Source of the DNA: VRUE01 sp963718755
GTDB lineage: Bacteria; Actinomycetota; Thermoleophilia; Solirubrobacterales; 70-9
DNA: 64,000 nt
Assembly (NCBI GenBank): GCA_963718755.1
Contig: OY970376.1
Location: forward strand, 1,054,001 to 1,118,000
Reading direction: 5' to 3'
Under the pieces are notes generated by a model. That model was given only the letters and a program-made list of their open reading frames with translations, did not search any database and was not told the DNA's origin. Positions 1-8,516 of the stretch are shown here, piece after piece (the first letter of the stretch is position 1; each line of letters starts with the position of its first letter). Position numbers and translations under genes: made by a program.

Positions 1-1
1 G

Positions 2-199
2 TGCGCACGCCGCATCGGCGGCAAAAAAGGCTGGGTCCACATCGGCTGCGACTACACGACCGACGTCGCGCCGCTGCTGAAAATGAAGGTGCCGGTGATC
101 TGGGTCAACCGTCACGGCGAGAAGCTGGAAGGCCGCAAAGCACCGAGCGCGACGGTGAAGAACTTCCGCGACGCGGCGAAAAAGCTCGGCGCCTCCTAG
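2..199 (+). CDS. HAD-superfamily hydrolase, C-terminal fragment
   Basis: Only the last 65 residues are visible: the frame is open from base 2 and stops at TAG 197-199, so the start lies outside the window. The stretch WVHIGCDYTTDVAPLL followed by KVPVIWVNRHGEKLEG looks like the end of haloacid-dehalogenase-type HAD phosphohydrolases, in which an acidic motif IV (here GCDYTTD) binds Mg2+ and is followed by a conserved VNR. The alternative reading frame through this stretch is an Arg-rich shadow that merely runs into the sulfatase. The substrate cannot be inferred. Confidence 0.6.
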   Translation, partial: CARRIGGKKGWVHIGCDYTTDVAPLLKMKVPVIWVNRHGEKLEGRKAPSATVKNFRDAAKKLGAS

Positions 200-300
200 C
201 CCGCCGTCCTCGGCGTTTTCTAGCGTTCGGCTTCGCAACTTCGCCCAGGGCGGCGGTTTCGACCATAAGCGGCCCGGTCGCCAGGGACAACACGTATTCG

Positions 301-2172
301 ATGGACCAAGCAAGCGACATCCGAGTGCCTTTGCGCGCCCGCCTGCCCATTGCGGCGGCGTTGCTGGCCCTGTTCTGCGCGCTGGTGCTGAGCGTCACCC
401 AGGCAGGCGCGATCACCCCGGTCAGCCCAGAGGAAGAACCGCCGCTGAACCCAAACGAATCGCCGCCGAGCATCGTCGTGATCCAGACCGACGACCAGAC
501 CCTCGACGGCCTCTACGCGACCTTCAGCGCCTTCCCGGGCGCCGCCGAGACCCGCGCGATGCCGAACACGCTCGACCTGATCGCCGACCGCGGCATGACC
601 TTCAACCGCTACTACGTCCCCTATCCCCTCTGCTGCCCCTCGCGCGTCAGCCTGATGACCGGCCGCTACGCCCACAACAACGGGGTCAAGGGCAACGTGC
701 AGCCGAACGGCGGCTACTACGGCTTCTCCTTCCGCGCAGCGGCCTCGCACAACGTCGCCACCTGGCTGCAGGGCGCCGGCTACAAGACGATCCACGTCGG
801 CAAGTTCCTCAACGGCTACGGCGACGAGCCCTACGACAACGGCACCAGCGTGCCTCCCGGCTGGAGCGCCTGGCACACGGTGCTGAAGGCGGACACCGAG
901 CACCTCTTCTACGGCTACACGATGAACAGCAACGGGGTGCTCAGCGAACCCGGCGCCTTCGGCGATCCCGGCAGCTGGGAAACGCGCGAATACGGCCAGC
1001 GCGACCCGATCGGCTGCCCCTTCGAACCCACCGAAGAACGTTCCTGCCTCTACGCAACCGACGTCTTCACCTGGATGGCCCGGGAAGAGATGCTCTCCAC
1101 GCCGGCCGAGGTGCCCTTCTACCTGCAGCTCGACTACACCGCGCCGCACGGTGACTTCCGCCGCCCGGCGGGGCCCGAGCCGGCGCTGCGCCACTACGAC
1201 TGGTTCAAGGGCGCCCGCCACCCCCACGACCGCTCCGAAGGCTTCGACGAGGGCAATGTCGAGGACAAGCCGCACTTCATCCGCGAAGCCGAACACCTCT
1301 CGCCGAACGAGAAGCGCACCTACCGCGTCTACTACCAGAAGCAGCTCGACTCGCTGCGCGCGGTCGACGACGGCGTCAAAAACGTGGTCGACACGCTGGG
1401 CCAGATGGGCCGGCTGCGCAACACCTACGTCATCTTCACCTCCGACAACGGCTTCTTCTTCGGCGAGCACCGCCTGCTCGGCGGCAAGTTCCTCGCCTAC
1501 GAGCCGGCGACCCACCTGCCCTTCCTGATCCGCGGGCCGGGGATCGAGCAGGGCAGCTCGACCGGCGAGCTCGCGGCAAACATCGACGTCGCGCCGACGA
1601 TCCTCGATCTGGCCGGCGCCGAAGCGGACAAGAGCCTCGACGGGCGCTCGCTGGTCCCCTTCCTGCGCGACCCCGAACTGCGCAGCCGGCGGCCGATCCT
1701 CTTCGAGTCCTTCGTCGAGACCAGCGACGTCAACGCGCAGGGCGCGATCTCCGCGGCCCCTGGGGGCGGGTCGAGCGCGACCGCCTCGAGGGCGCCGAAG
1801 GCGACGGCCTCGCTGCTGGCGCCGCCGAAGGACTACGCCGGGCTCCGCCTCGGCCCATACAAGTACATCGCCTGGCCGAGCGGCGAGAAGGAGCTCTACA
1901 ACATCAACAAGGATCCCTACGAGCTCAACAACATCGTCAAGGATCCGAATTACTACCCGATCCGCAACTTCATGCACCGGCAGATGACCGCCCTGATCGA
2001 CTGCGTCGGCCGGGAGTGCCGCGAAGTGACGCCCAAATTCCCGCTCACCCGCGTCGAGTTCCAGCGCCTGCGGGCGAAAAAGCAAAAGGAACTCCGCGAA
2101 CGGGAACACGAGCGTGAAAAAGAACGCCGCGAACGGGAACAGGAAAAAAGCCAGAAAGGCAAGGGGCGGTAG
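301..2172 (+). CDS. Secreted/membrane-anchored sulfatase (N-acetylglucosamine-6-sulfatase type)
   Basis: A 623-residue type I sulfatase that would hydrolyse sulfate esters outside the membrane. ATG 301 is chosen because it gives a classic export signal (basic residues, then a hydrophobic stretch at about residues 16-36); the same frame upstream is Arg-rich junk overlapping the previous gene. The catalytic motif CCPSR starts at C111, the cysteine that becomes formylglycine. Metal-binding residues are visible as D64-D65 in QTDDQT and as DNG near residue 382, followed by GEHRLLGGK. The CCPSR form is typical of glucosamine-6-sulfatases. The last ~35 residues are almost entirely Lys, Arg, Glu and Gln and should form a charged helix, which is unusual and could bind the cell wall or polyanions. 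It converges on accC across an inverted repeat. Confidence 0.9.
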   Translation: MDQASDIRVPLRARLPIAAALLALFCALVLSVTQAGAITPVSPEEEPPLNPNESPPSIVVIQTDDQTLDGLYATFSAFPGAAETRAMPNTLDLIADRGMTFNRYYVPYPLCCPSRVSLMTGRYAHNNGVKGNVQPNGGYYGFSFRAAASHNVATWLQGAGYKTIHVGKFLNGYGDEPYDNGTSVPPGWSAWHTVLKADTEHLFYGYTMNSNGVLSEPGAFGDPGSWETREYGQRDPIGCPFEPTEERSCLYATDVFTWMAREEMLSTPAEVPFYLQLDYTAPHGDFRRPAGPEPALRHYDWFKGARHPHDRSEGFDEGNVEDKPHFIREAEHLSPNEKRTYRVYYQKQLDSLRAVDDGVKNVVDTLGQMGRLRNTYVIFTSDNGFFFGEHRLLGGKFLAYEPATHLPFLIRGPGIEQGSSTGELAANIDVAPTILDLAGAEADKSLDGRSLVPFLRDPELRSRRPILFESFVETSDVNAQGAISAAPGGGSSATASRAPKATASLLAPPKDYAGLRLGPYKYIAWPSGEKELYNINKDPYELNNIVKDPNYYPIRNFMHRQMTALIDCVGRECREVTPKFPLTRVEFQRLRAKKQKELREREHEREKERREREQEKSQKGKGR

Positions 2173-2177
2173 CCCTA

Positions 2178-2297
2178 GTAGGGGCGGGGTGTCCCTCCGG
2201 CGCAGCGGCGTCCGTTTTCGCCTCTGAGGCAACCTCGGACGGGCGCCTAGTTCCCCAGGCGAAAACCCAGCAAGACGGAGGGACACCCCGCCCCTAC
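2178..2297. repeat. Long inverted repeat A between convergent genes
   Basis: Two perfectly complementary 22-bp arms lie at 2178-2199 and 2276-2297, separated by 76 bp. The interior holds a second nested pair (GTTTTCGCCT and AGGCGAAAAC). It fills the space between the sulfatase stop and the accC stop, so it could act as a bidirectional terminator, but there is no T-run. The arm resembles that of the repeat at 16781-16887 (shared theme GGGGC-GGGTG-CCCTCC), suggesting a repeat family. Confidence 0.8.
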
Positions 2298-2311
2298 CCA
2301 AGCCCCCGTCG

Positions 2312-4072
2312 CTACTCGATAACGGCTAGCACGTCGCCGCTCGAGACCGCTGCACCTTCGGCGACGTTGAGAGCGGTCACTTTGCCGGAGCGGTGGGCGG
2401 CTATCTCGTTCTCCATCTTCATCGCCTCTATGACGCAGATCAGGTCGCCCTCGGCGACCTCGGCGCCCTGCTCGACCGCGACTTTGAGCACCGTGCCCTG
2501 CAGCGGCGAGGGCAGCGACTCGCTCGAGGCACTGGCGGCTCCGCCCGCCTTGCGCTCGCGCTTGGGGGGCTTCTTGCCGGTCGCGCCGGCAGGTCCGGGG
2601 TTGCCCGCGGCAGCCTCGCCGAGCACCTTGACGTCGAAGAGCTTGCCGGAGACCTCGACCTTGTAGTCGCGGGCGACCACCTCGGCGCCCTCGGGCACCT
2701 CGGGGGGATCGGTCGCCGGCGGCGCCGTCGTCTTCAGCCACTCGCGATCCTCCATCAGGTCGCGGCACGTCTCGCCCTTCGCCCACTGCTCGGTGGCGAG
2801 GATTGCGCAGTGGAAGGGGATCAGGGTGGTCAGGCCGCCGATCTCGTACTCGCCCAGCGCGCGCAGCATGCGTCGCGTCGCGTGCTCGCGGTCGACGTCC
2901 CAGACGATCAGCTTGGCCACCATCGGGTCGTACATCGGCGTCACCTCGGAGCCGGCTTCGACCCCTGAGTCGACCCGCACGCCCGGTCCGGCCGGCTCGC
3001 GGTAGGTGGTGATCGCCCCTGGCGCCGGCGCGAACTTCTTGTGCGCGGCCTCGGCGTTGATCCGGCACTCGATCGCGTGCCCGCGCAGCTCGACGTCCTC
3101 CTGGGCAACGGTGAGTGGCTCGCCGGCGGCGACCAGCACCTGCTCGCGGACGATGTCGACGCCGGTGACCATCTCGGTCACGCAGTGCTCGACCTGCACC
3201 CGCGTGTTCATCTCGAGGAAGAAGTACTCCTCGCCGACCTGCATCCCCTCGACCGTGCCGGCACCGCGGTAGCCGACCGCGGCGGCCGCATCGGTGGCGA
3301 TCTTGCCGATCCGCTCGCGCATCTCCTCGTCGACCTGCGGACCGGGCGCCTCCTCGATCACCTTCTGATGACGACGCTGGATCGAGCAGTCGCGCTCGCC
3401 GAGGTGGATCACGCTGCCGTGCGAGTCGGCGAGCACCTGGACCTCGACGTGGCGTGGGTCCTCGAGGTAGCGCTCGACGTAGACCCGGTCGTCGGAGAAG
3501 AACTTCTCGCCTTCGCGGGCGGCACCCTCGAAGGCCTCCTCGAGGTCGTCCGGCGTCATCGCCACGCGGAAGCCCTTGCCGCCGCCGCCGCCCGCCGCCT
3601 TGCAGGCAACGGGGTAGCCGGCTTCCTCAGCCTGTTTCTTAGCCGCCTCAACATCCTTGGCCGGCTCGGTTGCGCCGGGGACGATCGGCACGCCAGCCTC
3701 GGCCATGATCTCGCGCGCCCGCGTCTTCGAGCCCATAGCTTCGATCGCCTCCGGCGGCGGGCCGATGAAGACGATCTCAGCTTCCGCGCAAGCCCGGGCA
3801 AAGTCCGCGTTCTCGGCGAGGAAACCGTAACCGGGGTGAATCGCCTCAGCTCCGGCTTCTTTTGCAGTCTCAATGATCTTGGGGATGTTCAGATAGCTCT
3901 CAGCCGGCACGGCGGGGCCGATCAGGAAGGCCTCGTCCGCCTCGCACACATGCGGCGCCTCCCGGTCGATCTCCGAATAAACGGCGACCGAGCCGATCCC
4001 CATCTCCTTCAGGGTGCGGGCGACGCGGATCGCGATCTCGCCGCGGTTGGCTATGAGGACCTTCGTGAACAC
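2312..4072 (-). CDS. accA: Acyl-CoA carboxylase alpha chain: biotin carboxylase fused to biotin carboxyl carrier
   Basis: A 586-residue protein that carboxylates its own biotin with ATP and bicarbonate and hands the carboxyl to a separate beta subunit (acetyl-/propionyl-CoA carboxylase). Residues 1-~445 are biotin carboxylase with the glycine-rich ATP loop GGGGGKGFR and the EMNTRVQVEH signature. A linker rich in Pro, Gly and Lys follows, then a biotinyl domain with EAMKMEN; the biotinylated lysine is K552. Length and order match mycobacterial AccA3. The start is GTG at 4072 without a clear Shine-Dalgarno; a TATA-like box on both strands near 4084-4092 is shared with the divergent PHP gene. 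No beta subunit is present in the window, though a possible epsilon-like small protein lies at 22151-22348. Confidence 0.93.
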   Translation of the reverse strand: MFTKVLIANRGEIAIRVARTLKEMGIGSVAVYSEIDREAPHVCEADEAFLIGPAVPAESYLNIPKIIETAKEAGAEAIHPGYGFLAENADFARACAEAEIVFIGPPPEAIEAMGSKTRAREIMAEAGVPIVPGATEPAKDVEAAKKQAEEAGYPVACKAAGGGGGKGFRVAMTPDDLEEAFEGAAREGEKFFSDDRVYVERYLEDPRHVEVQVLADSHGSVIHLGERDCSIQRRHQKVIEEAPGPQVDEEMRERIGKIATDAAAAVGYRGAGTVEGMQVGEEYFFLEMNTRVQVEHCVTEMVTGVDIVREQVLVAAGEPLTVAQEDVELRGHAIECRINAEAAHKKFAPAPGAITTYREPAGPGVRVDSGVEAGSEVTPMYDPMVAKLIVWDVDREHATRRMLRALGEYEIGGLTTLIPFHCAILATEQWAKGETCRDLMEDREWLKTTAPPATDPPEVPEGAEVVARDYKVEVSGKLFDVKVLGEAAAGNPGPAGATGKKPPKRERKAGGAASASSESLPSPLQGTVLKVAVEQGAEVAEGDLICVIEAMKMENEIAAHRSGKVTALNVAEGAAVSSGDVLAVIE

Positions 4073-4118
4073 GGAGGCGGCACTCTATAAATGCGAGCGG
4101 TGGCTAGGGTCCCCGGTC

Positions 4119-4928
4119 GTGTTGATCGAGCTACAGAGCCATTCGACGGTCTCCGACGGGCAACTGGCGCCCGCCGGCGTCGTCGAGGAAGCTGCGAAGG
4201 CTGGCGTCACCACGCTGGCGCTAACGGACCACGACGCCATCGCGGGTGTGCCCGAGGCGATGGCGGCTGCCGAAGAGCTGGGCGTTGAGTTGGTGCCCGC
4301 TATCGAGATGTCCTGCGTGCATGAATACGCGGAAGACCTGCATGTGTGCGGGTACTGGGTCGATCTGGAGAAGATCGCGCCCGCTTGCAAGCGGGCGCAG
4401 CAGGAGCGGGTCTCGCGGGCTGGGGAGATCGTCGAGAAGCTGCGTGGGGAGGGCTTTGGGCTGACGCTGGACGATGCCGTGCGTGAGGCCGGCGATGCGC
4501 TCTCGATCGGACGGCCGCATATCGCCCGCGCCGCCGGCGCAACCGGCGACCTCGGCCCGTTCTTCGAGGAGTACTTGGTTCCTGGCGCGAAGGCGTTCGT
4601 GCCGCGGCGCTGGCCGACCGCCGAGCAGGCGGTCGAGGTGATCAAGGGGGCCGGCGGCGTCGCCGTCGTCGCCCATCCCTACTGGGACATATCCGAGCCG
4701 GCCGAGGTCGAGGAGCTGATCCGCGCGCTGGGCGTCAACGGGATCGAGACCTTTTACCCGACCCACAGCAGGGAGCAGACCGAGCATCTGCTGGCGCTCT
4801 GCGACGAGCTCGACTTGATCCCGACCGCATCTTCCGACTACCACGGGCCGACGCACAAGACGTTCGCTCGCTTCGGCGCCTACGACACCTACGGCCTCGC
4901 CGAGCCGCGGGTGCCGCCACGTCCCTAG
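4119..4928 (+). CDS. PHP-domain metal-dependent phosphoesterase
   Basis: A 269-residue PHP-superfamily hydrolase, related to the YciV/RNase AM group that cleaves phosphate from nucleotides or RNA 5' ends. GTG 4119 is chosen because the family motif begins almost at once. Visible metal motifs are LQSHSTVSDG (residues 5-14), LTDHDA, VVAHPYWD (about 184) and SSDYHGPTHK (about 238). In most PHP proteins motif I is H-x-H; here the first His is Gln (Q6) and H8 is kept, so metal site 1 differs. The gene is divergent from accA, and the first iron box lies 11 bp past its stop, so it is probably not part of the heme regulon. Confidence 0.85.
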   Translation: MLIELQSHSTVSDGQLAPAGVVEEAAKAGVTTLALTDHDAIAGVPEAMAAAEELGVELVPAIEMSCVHEYAEDLHVCGYWVDLEKIAPACKRAQQERVSRAGEIVEKLRGEGFGLTLDDAVREAGDALSIGRPHIARAAGATGDLGPFFEEYLVPGAKAFVPRRWPTAEQAVEVIKGAGGVAVVAHPYWDISEPAEVEELIRALGVNGIETFYPTHSREQTEHLLALCDELDLIPTASSDYHGPTHKTFARFGAYDTYGLAEPRVPPRP

Positions 4929-4939
4929 CCAATTTTCTA

Positions 4940-4953
4940 TTAGGGTGCCCTAA
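4940..4953. promoter_or_regulatory. DtxR/IdeR-like iron box 1
   Basis: TTAGGGTGCCCTAA, a perfect 14-bp palindrome of the form TTAGG-N4-CCTAA, ends 3 bp before the ATG of the DUF2470 gene. It equals the core half of the corynebacterial/mycobacterial DtxR/IdeR consensus (TTAGG, four bases, CCTAA). Its position over the expected promoter predicts repression when iron is plentiful. The ATG so close behind suggests a leaderless transcript. Confidence 0.8.
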
Positions 4954-4956
4954 CCA

Positions 4957-5256
4957 ATGAAGGTCGGGGACCCAGTCAGCGAAGGGGCGGAGCGAGCAAT
5001 CGCCCACCTCAACGAGGACCACGACGATGCTCTGCTCGATATGGCGCGAGCGCTTGGAGGCTGCCCCGAAGCGACCGCCGCCCGTTGCGTCGACGCCGAT
5101 CGCAGCGGGCTTGACCTGATCGCGCAAGCGCCGAGTGGCGAGTGCGAGGTTCGTGTCCCCTATGGGGAGCCGATCGAGGTGCCCGAGGACCTGCGCAAAG
5201 CAACCGTCAAGCTCGCCCAACGGGCCCGCGCCGAGCTGGCTGAGCGGACACCCTAA
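4957..5256 (+). CDS. DUF2470 heme-associated protein
   Basis: A 99-residue protein consisting of one DUF2470 domain (AIAHLNEDHDDALLDMARAL near the N-terminus; the HxNxDH pattern is typical). This domain is otherwise found at the C-terminus of HugZ-type heme-utilisation proteins and of glutamyl-tRNA-reductase-binding protein, both linked to heme. It has no signal peptide, so it acts in the cytoplasm. It is the first gene of the iron-box-controlled heme locus, starts 3 bp after a palindromic operator and has no Shine-Dalgarno, which fits leaderless translation. The precise role is unknown; heme binding or delivery to the downstream degrading enzyme is an inference from family and context. Confidence 0.8.
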   Translation: MKVGDPVSEGAERAIAHLNEDHDDALLDMARALGGCPEATAARCVDADRSGLDLIAQAPSGECEVRVPYGEPIEVPEDLRKATVKLAQRARAELAERTP

Positions 5257-5287
5257 AGCCACGACATCGATTCTTCGGCTACCCTAA

Positions 5288-5315
5288 TTAGGTAAACCTA
5301 ATTAGGGCGTCCTAA
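5288..5315. promoter_or_regulatory. Tandem DtxR/IdeR-like iron boxes 2 and 3
   Basis: TTAGGTAAACCTAA (5288-5301) is immediately followed by TTAGGGCGTCCTAA (5302-5315); a partial CCTAA half-site precedes at 5283. Two abutting TTAGG-N4-CCTAA palindromes make the strongest operator in the window. It lies 44 bp before the start of the heme-degrading enzyme and its ABC importer, placing that unit under iron repression. Confidence 0.8.
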
Positions 5316-5359
5316 GCAGTTTGCTGGCGAACCGGGCGCCTCTCGAAAGGAGCGGGGCC

Positions 5360-5665
5360 TTGGTAATCGTGATGAATGTGGTGCAGGTGCACGAGGAGCG
5401 TCGGGAGGCGTTCGAGCGCGCCTTCCTCGAGCGTGAGAGCCACGTCCACAAAGCCGAGGGCTTCGCCGGCTTCGAGCTGCTGCGCCGCGAGGGCGAGGGC
5501 GCCGGCGAGTACGTCGTCCTCAGCCGCTGGGAGAGCGATGAGGCGTTCAGGGCCTGGGTCAACAGCGATCTCTTCAAGCTCAGCCACCGCCACGCCGACG
5601 GCGAGCTCGCCCACGGCAGCGAAGTGCGCAACTACACGGTGATCGACGCCAAGGTCCCGGCCTGA
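5360..5665 (+). CDS. MhuD/IsdG-family heme-degrading monooxygenase
   Basis: A 101-residue ABM-fold enzyme that opens the heme ring to release iron in the cytoplasm. TTG 5360 is chosen because GAAAGGAG ends 7 bp before it; GTG 5369 and ATG 5372 are alternatives. The sequence aligns well with mycobacterial MhuD: N6 (MNVVQV), the stretch RWESDEAFRAW, and W66. These match the Asn and Trp of the MhuD active site. The heme-ligating His is either H76 or H78 (SHRHADG), one residue later than in MhuD. It sits between a double iron box and a heme-type ABC transporter, starting 2 bp before the binding-protein gene. Whether products are mycobilin-like or staphylobilin-like cannot be told. Confidence 0.9.
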   Translation: MVIVMNVVQVHEERREAFERAFLERESHVHKAEGFAGFELLRREGEGAGEYVVLSRWESDEAFRAWVNSDLFKLSHRHADGELAHGSEVRNYTVIDAKVPA

Positions 5666-5666
5666 C

Positions 5667-6551
5667 GTGAAGGGTTTGGGGGGCTATAGGCCCCAGAAGG
5701 CTTCAATCTGGCTGGCCGGGCTGCTTTTGGTGGCGGCGCTCGCAATCGCCCCCGCCGCCCAAGGGGCAGCGCCGAAGCGGATCGTCGCGCTGACGCCGTT
5801 CGCCGCCAACACGCTGGTCAAGCTCGGCGTCACGCCGGTGGGCATCGGCCAGACCCTGGGCGGCAAGGAACGCTTCTCGCCGAAGCTGAAGAACGTGACG
5901 ACGCTGCCCCTCTCCCACCCCAACGGGCCCAATCTCGAGCAGCTCGCCTCGCTCGACCCCGACCTGGTCTTCTCCTCGCCGACCTGGGCGAAAGGGAACG
6001 AGTCGATCGGCGACCTCGGCATCGATGTCCTCATCCATGAGCCCTTCCGACTCAACGGCGCCTTCGCCCAGACGATCGAGATCGGAGCCATAGTCGGCAG
6101 GCTCGAGCAGGCCAAGGCCCTGGCCGCCTCGATGAAGAAAAGCGTCGCCCAAGCGCGCCGGAGAATCAAAGAGCACCCGACCGTGATGCTGATCCTCGGC
6201 GTCGGTCGCACCCCCTTCACCTTCCTCCCCAACAGCTGGGGCGGCGACATCGTCACCAAGGCCGGCGGGCGGCTGCTGACCGGCGGCGTCGAGTCGAGCT
6301 CGGGCTTCGAGCGCATCTCCGACGAGGTGGTGGTCGCCGAAGATCCCGACGTGATCGTCGCCGTCCCACACGCCAACGAGGACGACATCCCCAGCTTGAC
6401 CGAATACCTGCGCACCAACCCCGCCTGGTCGACGACCTCGGCCGTGCGCAACGGGCGGATCTACATCTCGGTTGACAACTCGCTGCTGCAGCCCGGCACC
6501 GACGTCGCCCGCACGATCCGCAAAGTGCGGCGCGTCTACCTCGAGAACTGA
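5667..6551 (+). CDS. hmuT: Heme ABC transporter substrate-binding protein
   Basis: A 294-residue periplasmic-binding-protein-like receptor (BtuF/HmuT class) that would deliver heme or a heme-like metal chelate to the permease encoded next. The N-terminus has a signal peptide (hydrophobic residues ~12-30, cleavage near AQGA-AP). The mature part opens with KRIVALTPFAANTLVKLGV, the usual family start. No lipobox Cys is present, which is odd for a protein of a presumably single-membrane cell; it may be free or held by its partners. GTG 5667 follows the upstream stop by one base. Siderophore or cobalamin specificity is possible, but the flanking heme enzyme and HtaA genes favour heme. Confidence 0.85.
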   Translation: MKGLGGYRPQKASIWLAGLLLVAALAIAPAAQGAAPKRIVALTPFAANTLVKLGVTPVGIGQTLGGKERFSPKLKNVTTLPLSHPNGPNLEQLASLDPDLVFSSPTWAKGNESIGDLGIDVLIHEPFRLNGAFAQTIEIGAIVGRLEQAKALAASMKKSVAQARRRIKEHPTVMLILGVGRTPFTFLPNSWGGDIVTKAGGRLLTGGVESSSGFERISDEVVVAEDPDVIVAVPHANEDDIPSLTEYLRTNPAWSTTSAVRNGRIYISVDNSLLQPGTDVARTIRKVRRVYLEN

Positions 6552-6558
6552 TCGCGGT

Positions 6559-7542
6559 TTGGCGCGGCGCACGCTCGTCTTCGCGGCGCTGCTCGCCGCG
6601 CTCGCCGCGGCGACGGTCGCCTCATTGGCGCTCGGCGCGGTCAAGGTCCCCTTTGCCGAGGTGATCGACATCATCCTCGGCAAGGGCGGCAGCGGGCCAG
6701 ACCAGCAGATAGTCGAGACGCTGCGCCTGCCGCGCACGGTCGAGGCGCTGGTCGTCGGCGCCGCGCTGGGGATCGCGGGGGCGATCCTGCAGGGCGCGCT
6801 CGCCAACCCGCTCGCCTCGCCCGACGTGATCGGCGTGACCGGCGGCGCCGGCTTCGGCGCGATCTTGATCATCATCCTCTTCCCCGGTTCGATCGCGCTG
6901 CTGCCGATCGGGGCGCTCTTCTTCGGCCTGCTGGCGGCGGCGATGGTCTTCGCCTTCGCCTGGTCTGGCGCCAACCGCGGCGCCGTCGGCAAGGTGGTCC
7001 TCGCCGGGATCGCGATCCTCTCCCTCTTCACCGCCGGAACCACCGGCCTGCTCGCTGCCTATCCCGAGCGCGCCCCTTCCGCGATCTTCTTCATCGCCGG
7101 CGGCCTCACCTCTAGCGGCTGGGACGAGCTGGAGACGGTCTGGCCCTACTTCGCCGTGGGGTTCGCCTTCGCGCTCTGCCTGATCCGACCACTCGATCGC
7201 CTGGCGCTCGGCGATGACGTCGCTGCCTCGCTCGGCTCGCGCCCCCATCTGATCCGACTCGGTGCCGCGGTCGCGGCCGCCCTGCTCGCGGCTGCCTCAG
7301 CGGCGATCGCCGGTCTGCTCGGCTTCCTCGGCCTGGTCGTCCCGCACGTAGTGCGGATGGCGGGCGGCAGCTCCAGCCACACCTTCGTCGTCCCCGCCTC
7401 CGCGATCGGCGGCGCCGCCCTGCTCGCCGCCGCTGACACCCTCGCCCGCACCCTGCGGGCGCCGATCGAGATGCCCGTCGGCCCCTTCATGGTCGTGCTC
7501 GGCGTGCCCCTCTTCCTCTGGCTGCTGCGCAAGGCGGTGTAG
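6559..7542 (+). CDS. hmuU: Heme ABC transporter permease, FecCD family
   Basis: A 327-residue permease with about ten membrane segments, starting at TTG 6559 (MARRTLVFAALL), 7 bp after the binding-protein stop. Family signatures include LRLPRTVEALVVGAALGIAG near the N-terminus, NPLASPDVIGVTGGAG, and GLLGFLGLVVPHVVR in the C-terminal half, which carries the coupling loop to the ATPase. Length fits the family (~330). The gene forms a continuous unit with the binding protein and the ATPase and shares the double iron box upstream. Confidence 0.9.
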   Translation: MARRTLVFAALLAALAAATVASLALGAVKVPFAEVIDIILGKGGSGPDQQIVETLRLPRTVEALVVGAALGIAGAILQGALANPLASPDVIGVTGGAGFGAILIIILFPGSIALLPIGALFFGLLAAAMVFAFAWSGANRGAVGKVVLAGIAILSLFTAGTTGLLAAYPERAPSAIFFIAGGLTSSGWDELETVWPYFAVGFAFALCLIRPLDRLALGDDVAASLGSRPHLIRLGAAVAAALLAAASAAIAGLLGFLGLVVPHVVRMAGGSSSHTFVVPASAIGGAALLAAADTLARTLRAPIEMPVGPFMVVLGVPLFLWLLRKAV

Positions 7543-8415
<873 letters not shown>

Positions 8416-8440
8416 TTCCGATCATGTTAGTGTGGATTTC

Positions 8441-8454
8441 TTAGGGTGCCCTAA
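8441..8454. promoter_or_regulatory. DtxR/IdeR-like iron box 5, upstream of htaA
   Basis: TTAGGGTGCCCTAA, identical to box 1, lies 62 bp before the htaA start codon. It predicts that the htaA-PKD-exbB-DUF2149 genes have their own iron-controlled promoter besides any read-through from the importer. Confidence 0.8.
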
Positions 8455-8516
8455 TCCAGCGCACTCGTGAAAACGGCGCACCGCGTGTGCGAAGAGGACA
8501 AGGAGGCTCCCTTCAG

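Noticed and set aside
220..2301. Long minus-strand open frame opposite the sulfatase
   Set aside because: Arg/Ala/Val-rich composition without any motif, as expected for the antisense frame of GC-rich coding DNA; the plus-strand sulfatase has all catalytic residues.
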